Shown here: positions 20,825-30,044 of the stretch, piece by piece | How positions within the stretch are numbered: the stretch's first letter is position 1 | How the letters are laid out: each line of letters opens with the position of its first letter | Assembly: GCF_005239225.2 (NCBI RefSeq) | Contig: NC_133294.1 | Location: forward strand, 3,224,001 to 3,288,000 | DNA length: 64,000 nt | Source: Populus alba | Lineage: Eukaryota; Streptophyta; Magnoliopsida; Malpighiales; Salicaceae | Reading direction: 5' to 3' | Translations under genes and position numbers: made by a program | Notes under the pieces: model-generated | Seen by the model: only the letters and a program-made list of their open reading frames with translations | Databases searched by the model: none | Told to the model about the DNA's origin: nothing

Positions 20825-22269
20825 GAGAAGAAGCAGAATGAGAAAAAAAAAAAGGGAGAAAAGGAGGAGGGGGACCCCGAAAGAAAGAACCCGAGACAGT
20901 TAGAAGAGAGAGAGAGACCGAAAGAGAGAGAAACCACAAAAACTTACGAAACCGTGACTGAAAACCCATGGTTTGAAAAGCTTGGATAGTTGAAACCGAG
21001 AGGGGACATCCAGAAGTTGAAGCAGAAGCGAGCGAACCGAAGGTGTGGTCTCGGTCCACTTTGGAAACCACCGTGAGCTAAGCCTGCTGCCATCGCCGCC
21101 ACCGCGGCCTCCGCCAGCAAGTCGCCGTCTCCGCTGCGCCAGGTACGCCATTCTGACCCTTGCATTTTTTTCCTTAGGCCGGCGTAGTTTGGCCTCCTGC
21201 ATGCAGAATCGTTTCTGCATGCAGGAGGCATGGGGGGGGGAAATAATTCCCCCCCGTTCATTTCCTTTTTGTTGGACCAGACAGTGTCTGGCCCAATGAT
21301 ATGGGTCTGGGCCGGCCCGGCCCAGACCAAAGCAGGTTACTGTTGGGCGAGTCCGGCCAACAATTTTTAGGGTTGGAGTCCGGCCCAGTTAGTTGGGCCG
21401 GCCCAGCCCATTTTAATGTATTAATATATATTATTTGTTATATTATTATATTATGCATGTGGATGTATATATATATATATATTTTTTTTTTTTTAAAAAA
21501 AATAAAATATAAAAAAAATAAAAAATAAAAAATTTCTGAAAAGTAAAAAAAATATATAATGTTGTTTTATATACATTGATTTTTTTATAACAAGGGGATA
21601 TAATTTCAGTATTTAAAATACCCGGTTTTTCGTCAAAAAAAAAATGTTTACTAAAAAAAAAATGTTTTGTTTTTCATGCATACGGCCAATACACTAACAT
21701 GTTTTGAATGTTCTTTTTATATATAAAAAAAAATATTGGAAGTTTTGAAAATGTGATTTCGCATGGATTTCTTAAACACAAATCATTTTCTTGCATTTGT
21801 GGATTTTACAACCTGTTTGTAAAACTCCAAAGGGTATTGGCCAATATTCCAAAAACTTATAAAAAATCTTATTTTGGGAGGAGAAGTTGTGGTTATTGTT
21901 TCACCGCTAATGTTTGGATGAAGAAATCCTTAAAAGGACGAACATCCAAAATATTATCGGGAGTAATAAATCAACGCACATGTTTGAAAGAAGCTTTGGT
22001 TGCGATCGAGAACATTTCAAAATTTTAATTTTTTTTTTCTCCACGGTTTACGAGTCGTGAAAAGTATAAAATTGTTTTATGTAACTGTGAAATTTTCTTC
22101 GTTCTTTTTTTTTCTTCTTTTCCTTGCGATTTATGAGTCACCGACTTTTGAAATACTAAAGGAAAAAACGAACTTTCATAGCACATGAAATTTCCTCAGA
22201 TTTCTATCTAAAATAAATTGACGGGTTTAGAAGACACCAACACCATAGACTATGGAGCAAACCAAACAC

Positions 22270-22400
22270 CAAGCAGCTTACCTTAGGTAGGGCGTATTAG
22301 GGGTGCTAGTATCTTCCCTTTACGCAACTAGTCCCTTGCCTTAGAATCTCTGAAAGACCAGTTAGGGTTCCTAGTGACCAAATACTAGGTGGCGACTCCA
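22270..22400 (+). other. Conserved U5 module of element A
   Basis: A block from AGCAGCTTACCTTAGGTAGG to TGGCGACTCCA, ending 79 bp before the LTR end. It holds a hairpin CCTAGT (22370-22375) / ACTAGG (22384-22389) followed by an 11-base copy of the PBS start (22390-22400). The same block recurs in at least ten places in the window, in LTRs that are otherwise not alike. Confidence 0.75.
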
Positions 22401-22482
22401 AAAAAACCAAATCCTTAGACACAACGAAAATCGCCAGCCGATGTGTGTGCCTTTATAATTTTTTTGTGGGGGTGTGACAGAA

Positions 22483-22500
22483 TGGCGACTCCACTGGGGA
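22483..22500 (+). other. Element A primer-binding site
   Basis: TGGCGACTCCACTGGGGA begins three bases after the LTR end. From memory its complement matches the 3' end of plant tRNA-Arg(ACG), including CCA, with one C/T difference. It would prime minus-strand cDNA synthesis. Confidence 0.8.
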
Positions 22501-22756
22501 TGTTAGGACTAAGCTTGATTTGTTTGTTTTTGTTTGTTTGTTTATGTTATATGTTATTGGTTTTTGTTTTCTTATGATGTTTGTTTTAAAAGCTTTAGCA
22601 TATATCTTTACATTCTATAATACATGCCATAGTCATGCATCACTTTATTATTATTATTTATGTTTTGGAGGGCACACACATGTAACTCTAAGTTTAAGTG
22701 GGGGACTAGCAGCTTGCCTTATGACTTGAGTCAAGGCTTAAGTTTGTGTAAACCCC

Positions 22757-23256
22757 NNNNNNNNNNNNNNNNNNNNNNNNNNNNNNNNNNNNNNNNNNNN
22801 NNNNNNNNNNNNNNNNNNNNNNNNNNNNNNNNNNNNNNNNNNNNNNNNNNNNNNNNNNNNNNNNNNNNNNNNNNNNNNNNNNNNNNNNNNNNNNNNNNNN
22901 NNNNNNNNNNNNNNNNNNNNNNNNNNNNNNNNNNNNNNNNNNNNNNNNNNNNNNNNNNNNNNNNNNNNNNNNNNNNNNNNNNNNNNNNNNNNNNNNNNNN
23001 NNNNNNNNNNNNNNNNNNNNNNNNNNNNNNNNNNNNNNNNNNNNNNNNNNNNNNNNNNNNNNNNNNNNNNNNNNNNNNNNNNNNNNNNNNNNNNNNNNNN
23101 NNNNNNNNNNNNNNNNNNNNNNNNNNNNNNNNNNNNNNNNNNNNNNNNNNNNNNNNNNNNNNNNNNNNNNNNNNNNNNNNNNNNNNNNNNNNNNNNNNNN
23201 NNNNNNNNNNNNNNNNNNNNNNNNNNNNNNNNNNNNNNNNNNNNNNNNNNNNNNNN
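22757..23256. other. Assembly gap of 500 N
   Basis: Exactly 500 N, the customary size for a gap of unknown length. The left flank is the leader upstream of gag, which in element B lies at 46690-46960; the right flank is integrase. The missing part therefore probably includes gag, protease, reverse transcriptase and RNase H. Confidence 0.95.
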
Positions 23257-24450
23257 TACTCTTGTCGCAAATGTCCAAATTTTACAGTGATAAAGGTCCA
23301 ATAAATCGCCCCCTCCTCTGTGTTCTGGCCTTTCCGATACAAGCCATCCGATGGTGGGGAAATGATGTGATTGGACCTGCTTTAAAATCCCAAAAGCGTC
23401 AGCAATGTGTCATAAGATTATATCCTCTGTGGCTAAGTTGACTACTTTCACAAAGATGGGTTTAGAAAGCCAGTTAGTGATCCATTTGCTGCATGTGACA
23501 CAAAACATGTGGATTGAAATAATATCGTAATTTCGAGACGATCAGATTTTTCTGATCCTACTGTATGTCTCGGACCGACGGTTAGTGGGTACGTCCCCCC
23601 AGAACCAGATATAACTGAAAGCCTTATAGAATGCCCCCAGTACTGTCACCGACGCCGCCATCCAGGAATGACCCTGTCAGATCAGGGCTCAAGCTGATTG
23701 ATAATACATAAGCCTTGCTTGCCAACTAAATGAAAATCAAAGCTTCCAATTCTTCGACCATTATAGATGTACCCAAAGATGTAATGGTCGTCGACTAAAT
23801 CGACGCCGATACTCGCGGGTAGAAGCTGCTCAACAAGAATGTCAAACAAGATTTGCGGTCTCAGCTAATGCGTAGTCACCTATAAGACATTGCCATGCAG
23901 ATGTTACCATTTGCCCTTCATGCATAATCGCCCACCCAGTTCTAAACCTCAACAGGGACTACCCCATATTCTTTGGTATTACCGGTATGGAGGCAGTTGA
24001 TGCCTTTGGAAGTGGAGAATACCCATCGTTAAGAGTGTTAATAGAAGATTCTGGAAGATAGAACGAGGGTCCGAGTGGGCCAGAGTTGAGATAACGGAGC
24101 AACTTAACTTGATCAGTGAGAAGAGGCTCATGGTCCGCCAATATGTCACCACCAAACTTTATCAAAGAAACGAGATGGCTAAGGCGGTATGAATTAGAAA
24201 TGTTAGACCGCGTATGTTTCAAAGAAGGGAAAATCTATATTGCAACGAAAATATTGTCATTACCAGGAGATGATCAGGCAGCAATGGGCACCAAATTATG
24301 AGAGGTCCTTACTGTTGAGTAACAAAGGCATTCTCAGGAGGAGCGTTGAATCGTTAGCTAAGAATTGGCATGGAGAAATCGATGCTCGCGACCTGTATGT
24401 GAATTCTGACTCTGTAAAAAGATATACGCTTGATGTTAGTTCCCTAAATT
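23257..24450 (+). pseudogene. Element A integrase remnant with many frame breaks
   Basis: Pieces of a Ty3/gypsy integrase occur in the right order but in different frames: a zinc-finger piece CRKCPNFT at 23262, a WWGNDVIGP-like stretch near 23355, a DYFTKW-like stretch near 23440, a YGMEAVxPxEVEIPSLRVL-like stretch at 23960-24045, EQLNLISEKRLMVR near 24100 and WAPNYE near 24290, ending with VNSDSVKRY near 24405. Integrase inserts cDNA into the genome. Single-base gains and losses occur every few dozen bases, next to the N gap, so sequencing error is as likely as decay. The quoted patterns are approximate readings across frames. Confidence 0.75.
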
Positions 24451-25154
24451 AGATAAAGCAAAGTTTGCGGCCATTGATTTCTTTCCTTTTGTGCCATTGA
24501 TCTTCACACAAACAATCTTTTTGGCATTAATCCCACGGTGCATCTCATCACTCATTTAAAAAGATTAGCATCGAAGCTGAAGAATTTCTTCTCTATATAA
24601 AAGCGTCAAACTAGGATCACACCTCTACACCTGGGGGGCCAATACAAGATGTTTTATGAAAAGTTTTTACGGAAGTCCTAGAGATTTTGGAAACCAAGCT
24701 AAAGCATCTTGACAAAAGCCAAATTAAAAGCAAAGAACAGTCTTTACATTTTGAGAAAAGGGCTACTTGCAGGAAATGTTAAAAATACTTTTTATCCAAG
24801 AATCATGATAAGAAAAAAAAGGCAACACGAGAGATGAATCCGGCATACGACTTCAATAAGCCAACGCTCATGTTACTGAAGGAAGTCTCATGAACTAGAA
24901 ATAAGAGGGATGGGGCCTATGTTTCAAAAACCAGGTAGCGAATGCAATGCATTGCATCTAATCATAAAAGTCATTGCACGTATGTTTTTATCTTACAGCG
25001 AGGAGATCTTAGTTTGCATTTTCCCAACGAGATTTTGACGCAAGAAAGAACCATTGAGTTGAGTTCCATCTTTAGACAGGAACAGAAGAGAAATAATAGT
25101 TTTCAGACATGTCGCTTTGCCAGCAGGACAGAACGACATCGATAGCAATTTGTT

Positions 25155-25800
25155 AAAAGGGAAATCGAATCGTCAGATGAAGGTTCCAAGTTGTTTGGGA
25201 TTAAAAGAGATCGCAGAAGCGGATTCTCATGTTTTCGATGAAGATCGCCAGAAGGGACTTCATATTTCAGCTTTGGTTAACAAGGAGTCGCCACGATGGG
25301 GGATTCCAGGTTGTTTGAGATCGCCAGAAGGGATTCCTCGTTGTTCACTATTGTGGAGTCGCCATGATGGGACCTCACCACTTCACGTTGGTTAAAAGGA
25401 GTCGCCAGATGAGCGATATCCAGCGTTGTTTAGAGATCCGCCAGAAGGGATTCTCGGCTTTCACTATTGTGCGAGGTCGCCAGATGGGACCTCACACTTC
25501 ACGTGGTTTAAAGCGAATCGCCAGATGGGATTCCAGGTTGTTTGAGATCGCCCAGAAGCAGATCTCGTGTTTCACTATTTGTGGAGGTTCGCCATATGGG
25601 ACCTCACACTTAATGTTTGTTTTAATTAGGAATCCCAGATGGGGAATTATAAGTTTGATTAAAGGAGATCGCCAGAAGGGATCTCGCATTTCGATATTTT
25701 TTCAAAAAGGGGGCGTCTCGCCAGAAGGGACCTTCAATATTTCATTTTTGTTAAAGGGAATTTCCAGATGGGATTCCGGATGGCCGAAGAGGATTGTTGT
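25155..25800 (+). repeat. Hairpin-repeat array of element A
   Basis: About 15 units of roughly 21 nt separated by 15-30 nt spacers with TTTCACTATTGT-like sequence. Clear units: 25473-25493 (stem GAGGTC/GACCTC) and 25665-25685 (stem GAGATC/GATCTC), plus GGAATC/GATTCC-type units. The core is constant: an unpaired G, CC, a four-base AGAA or AGAT loop, then GG. Stems differ between units but stay complementary. The array lies just upstream of the polypurine tract, in the element's 3' untranslated region. Confidence 0.8.
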
Positions 25801-25914
25801 TAAAGAAAGAGTTTCAGATCGATCCAGCTTCGACCAGATCAGTTTCGGGAGTTTAGTTGGGACTATACTTTATAAAACTTACTGCCAAAAACCTTTCGCT
25901 CCGTAAGCTCATAT

Positions 25915-25928
25915 AAAGAGGGGGCATC
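25915..25928 (+). other. Element A polypurine tract
   Basis: AAAGAGGGGGCATC directly before the 3' LTR start at 25929. The same tract lies on the minus strand of element B at 42251-42264. It primes plus-strand DNA synthesis. Confidence 0.75.
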
Positions 25929-28629
25929 TGTTGTAACCCATTTTTGGGTCCCCGCAAAAAAATAAAATAAATAGCCAAAGAAGGTTAGAAAAATGACAAG
26001 AGGCAGAAGCGCTCGGAAAATGGTCAGAAAAAATTGGTCAAAGGAGTATAAAGATACAAAGATTGGATTTTTGACAAAATATTCTTGAAGGATGAGAACC
26101 CTATGAGAAGAAAATTTTGAATTTTTATGAGGTGAGAGAAGGCCCAAATTTGGATGTTTAAGGGTTTAATTGATTTTTTTATTGGATTCATATAGGGGAT
26201 TTGATTGCAAGAAAATTGATTTTTTAAGTCAATTTGGGCTTTTAAATTGAAGAAATTAAAGTTCTGGGGTCCAAATTATGATTTTTAGGAATTTATTAAG
26301 TCAAATCAGGGGCTTAATTGCATAAATATTGAAGTTTAAATGGCCAATTAGGGGTTTAATTGTGAAAATCCAAAAAACCAGGGACCAATTTGGAAAAGGC
26401 GCAAAGATAGGGGGGCTGTTTGGAGTTGATTGAGGGGCCTAATTGAAGAAATTGGAAGTTTATTGATCAATTGAGGGCTAAATTGCATAATTTAGAGGCC
26501 AAGGACCAAAGTGGAAAAGGCGGCCAACTTGGCGGACAAGACCGAAATTGGCAGGGACGCAATTGAAAGGAACAAAAATAATTGGGGGACCGATGTGAAC
26601 GTTGGCGCTTTTCTGGCGCCACATTTAAATGAAACGGCGCGTTTTCTCCAAAACGACGCCGTTTCATGCATTTAAAAAAAAAAAAAAAAAAAAAAAAAGA
26701 GAATAGAGACCAAACGGTGCCGTTTTGAACGGCACTGTTTCTCTTCTTCTTCTTCCCCCGCAGGCGTAGCAGAGGAGAGGAAAAACCGGGGTTTTTTGTC
26801 CCCGCCTCTCTCCTCACGTGCCATGGCCCGACGCCCCACACTTTGGGACCCCCGAAGCCGAAGCCGATGGCCGACCACCCGCCGCGCCACCGAACCCGAG
26901 AGAAGCACCTTGGCAGCGGCGCCTGCCGACCGACCGACCAGCACGCCTTGTTCCCCCATGCATGCCCCGATATTGCCTATAAATAGAGAAGAAGCAGAAT
27001 GAGAAAAAAAAAAAGGGAGAAAAGGAGGAGGGGACCCGAAAGAAAGAACCCGAGACAGTTAGAGAGAGAGAGAGACCGAAAGAGAGAGAAACCACAAAAC
27101 TTACGAAACCGTGACTGAAAACCCATGGTTTGAAAAGCTTGGGATAGTTGAAACCGAGAGGGGACATCCAGAAGTTGAAGCAGAAGCGAGCGAACCGAAG
27201 GTGTGGTCTCGGTCCACTTGGAAACCACCGTGAGCTAAGCCGCTGCCATCGCCGCCACCGCGGCCTCCGCCAGCAAGTCGCCGTCTCCGCTGCGCCAGGT
27301 ACGCCATTCTGACCCCTTGCATTTTTTTCCTTAGGCCGGCGTAGTTTGGCCTCCTGCATGCAGAATCGTTTCTGCATGCAGGAGGCATGGGGGGGGAAAA
27401 TAATTCCCCCCCGTTCATTTCCTTTTTGTTGGGCCAGACAGTGTCTGGCCCAATGATATGGGTCTGGGCCGGCCCGGCCCAGACCAAAGCAGGTTACTGT
27501 TGGGCCGAGTCCGGCCCAACAATTTTTGGGGCTGGAGTCCGGCCCAGTTAGTTGGGCCGGCCCAGCCCATTTTAATGTATTAATATATATTATTTGTTTA
27601 TATTATTATATTATGCATGTGGATGTATATATATATATATATATTTTTTTAAAAAAAATAAAAATATAAAAAAATAAAAAATAAAAAATTTCTGAAAAGT
27701 AAAAAAAATATATAATGTTGTTTTATATACATTGATTTTTTTTATAACATGGGATATAATTTCAGTATTTAAAATACCCGGTTTTCGTCAAAAAAAAAAA
27801 TGTTTACTAAAAAAAAATGTTTTGTTTTCATGCATACGGCCAATACACTAACATGTTTGAATGTTCTTTTTATATATAAAAAAAAAAATATTGGAAGTTT
27901 TGAAAATGTGATTTCGCATGGATTTCTTAAACACAAATCATTTTCTTGCATTTGTGGATTTTACAACCTGTTTGTAAAACTCCAAAGGGTATTGGCCAAT
28001 ATTCCAAAAACTATAAAAATCTTATTTTGGGAGGAGAAGTTGTGGTTATTGTTCACCGCTAATGTTTGCGATGAAGAAATCCTTAAAAGGACGAACATCC
28101 AAAATATTATCGGGAGTAATAAATCAACGCACACATGTTTGAAAGAAGCTTTGGTTGCATCAGAACATTTCAAAATTTTAATTTTTTTTCTCCACGGTTT
28201 ACGAGTCGTGAAAAGTATAAAATTGTTTTATGTAACTGTGAAATTTTCTTCGTTCTTTTTTTTTCTTCTTTTCCTTGCGATTTATGAGTCACCGACTTTT
28301 GAAATACTAAAGGAAAAAACGAACTTTCATAGCACATGGAATTTCCTCAGATTTCTATCTAAAATAAATTGACGGGTTTAGAAGACACCAACACCATAGA
28401 CTATGGAGCAAACCAAACACCAAGCAGCTTACCTTAGGTAGGGCGTATTAGGGGTGCTAGTATCTTCCCTTTACGCAACCAGTCCCTTGCCTTAGAATCT
28501 CTGAAAGACCAGTTAGGGTTCCTAGTGACCAAATACTAGGTGGCGACTCCAAAAAAACCAAATCCTTAGAACACAACGAAAATCGCCAGCCGATGTCGTG
28601 CCTTTATAATTTTTTGTGGGGGTGTGACA
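25929..28629 (+). mobile_element. Element A 3' LTR
   Basis: A 2701-bp copy of the 5' LTR with the same ends and landmarks: AACGG repeat, TATAAATA, palindrome near 27350-27388, GGCCCA cluster and U5 module 28420-28550. Differences from the 5' LTR are mostly one- or two-base changes in homopolymers. It is followed by the target duplication AATAT and then TNL-2 5' UTR intron sequence. Confidence 0.9.
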
Positions 28630-28745
28630 AATATAACATAATACTAAAAGAGATAAGAGAGAGAGAGTACCTGTAATCTTCACTTTCCCTTCGCTGATGT
28701 TCTCTTGCATGTTAGTTCATCAATTTTCTGCTTTTAAGTCAGCCT

Positions 28746-29000
28746 TACAAGTCGCTGTGGTATGGGCCATTTCCCGCGTGAGGACCCTTTTTTCCTTTTT
28801 TAATTTGCTCGAATCATTTATCACGCGTTTACTTGGGCCTTTAATTCTTGTTATAATCACCAAAAGGGACATTAGACACACACACAACACATAATCCCTC
28901 TCATCAACTCACGCGGCTCTTCATATCTGACTTGAAAAGTTTTCTAGGGCCTGTAATTCTTTCTGTTGAAAGTAAAGTAGATTTATGAAGAATTAGTTAA
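28746..29000 (-). promoter_or_regulatory. TNL-2 upstream block, G-box deleted
   Basis: This matches the TNL-1 upstream block (2878-3110) through CAAAAGGGACATTAGACACA. It lacks the segment of about 47 bp that carries the CACGTG G-box; the joint lies at CTCTTC/ATATCTGA near 28917-28922. An extra stretch (28761-28850) is absent from TNL-1. The sequence from 29000 to 30045 is AT-rich without a gene, apart from the repeat at 29625-29855. Confidence 0.5.
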
Positions 29001-29624
29001 ATTGGTTTGACGGTTGAGAATCGGTCAATTAGTTGAAATGAAGTAACCATTTAAATTAAATAAATTGATTAACTGATTAAGTTGGCAAAACTATATTTCT
29101 TGTTCATTAATATTCTTTTTGAACTAATTTAATTTCTTATTTATTTAGAATTTGAGATCAATAAATAAATTTAGAATAAAAAATATAATTAACATAAATA
29201 TATAGAGAGTAATACACAAGAAAAAAACACTTAATAAGATTGTTTTCCTCTCAAATACTGATTTTTCTTCCAACACTTCTAACCATTAATCTCATATATG
29301 TAGTTTTTTTACATATTGCAGAGAACGAATCATTTTAATAAGACAGCAAGGATTGAGTCATTGAATCATTCGCATTGGAAGGGATGGTAGGAGGGGAAGC
29401 TGCTGGTTACAGTATATCTGCTTCTCTGATTCTAGTTGTTGAATTAGATTTTTTATAAATATAATTTAAATTTAAATAAAAAAATATGAATTTATGCAAA
29501 TCTTGCCAACTCTCGGATCAACATCAAATAATTATTTTTAAAACAAAAAATAAAATAATTTTTTTTTATAAAATAATTGACTTAAGTTAATTGGATAACG
29601 CAATTACCCGAAATTTATTTTAAG

Positions 29625-29855
29625 AGTGTGTTTGGGAGTGTGGTAGCGATTGCTTTCGAAGTATTTTTCATTCCAAAACACATTAAAATAATATTTTTTA
29701 TTTTGTAAAATTATTTTTTATATTAGTACATCAAAATGATCTAAAAACATAAAAATATATTAATTTAAAATAAAAAAAAATATATAATAAAATTTAATTC
29801 TTTTTAAAAATATTTTTCAAAACTCAATACCAAATACACCTCACATGTATCCTCA
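29625..29855. mobile_element. About 200-bp AT-rich MITE-like repeat, copy 2
   Basis: The clearest of the three copies, beginning near GTGTGTTTGGGAGTGTGGTA and ending near CCAAATACACC. The start and end are partly complementary, which suggests short terminal inverted repeats. Confidence 0.55.
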
Positions 29856-30044
29856 GACGAAGTCTACAACTGGGCCAAGACATGGGCGAATGGTTTTAAA
29901 ATTGAGAGAGAAAGGGTGGATTGTAATTTTAAGAGAAGTCATCCCCACAACAAGTCCACTCTCTCTATGGTATGGAATGTTGAATATAATCACTAATTTT
30001 GGTGCCACGAATTGATGGCTATATATTGACATGGTGAAGTAAGA

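Larger units (their letters stand above)
19780..22479 (+). mobile_element. Element A 5' LTR
   Basis: Starts TGTTGTAACCC and ends GGGGTGTGACA. Landmarks in order: a U3 of repeated 'AATTG...AAGTTT' phrases (19960-20330), an inverted repeat with AACGG cores (20466-20504), a TATA box (20817-20824), a CT/GA-rich leader, a 36-bp palindrome (21189-21228) followed by many GGCCCA motifs (21270-21415), AT-rich sequence, and the U5 module (22270-22400). Long open frames on either strand (for example 20304-21071 minus) are low-complexity and not genes. Confidence 0.9.
19780..28629 (+). mobile_element. Element A: Ogre/Tat-like Ty3/gypsy retrotransposon
   Basis: Two LTRs of about 2.7 kb with TG...CA ends are flanked by the 5-bp duplication AATAT (19775-19779, 28630-28634). 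The internal part (22480-25928) has a PBS, a 500-N gap, a broken integrase and a hairpin-repeat array before the polypurine tract. Gag, protease and reverse transcriptase are absent or lie in the gap. The two LTRs are nearly identical apart from short, mostly homopolymer indels, which suggests recent insertion. The tRNA-Arg-like PBS and large LTRs fit the Ogre/Tat lineage; this was not tested by phylogeny. Confidence 0.9.
19534..28745 (-). promoter_or_regulatory. TNL-2 5' UTR with a 9.1-kb intron holding element A
   Basis: The acceptor (TTGTTCAG, exon from 19567) lies just before the TIR ATG. The matching 5' UTR exon (28671-28745, donor GT at 28670-28669) lies beyond element A. In TNL-1 the same intron is about 256 bp. 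The junctions at 19775-19779 and 28630-28634 rejoin into the uninterrupted TNL-1 and TNL-3 sequence, so the retrotransposon is strictly inside the intron, opposite to the gene. Expression would need splicing across the whole element. Confidence 0.8.

Noticed and set aside
20304..21330. Open frames of 94-255 residues on both strands (repeated at about 26467-27487)
   Set aside because: They are inside the LTRs of element A, repeat in both LTRs with different end points because of homopolymer indels, and are rich in Phe/Ser/Pro runs. They are shadows of CT-rich LTR sequence.
22480..22500. tRNA-like sequence next to LTRs
   Set aside because: Only the 3'-terminal complement of a tRNA is present, as expected for a primer-binding site. 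No tRNA gene fold could be drawn.
22660..23342. Open frames spanning the N run
   Set aside because: They are translated through 500 unknown bases; the flanks are retroelement leader and integrase.
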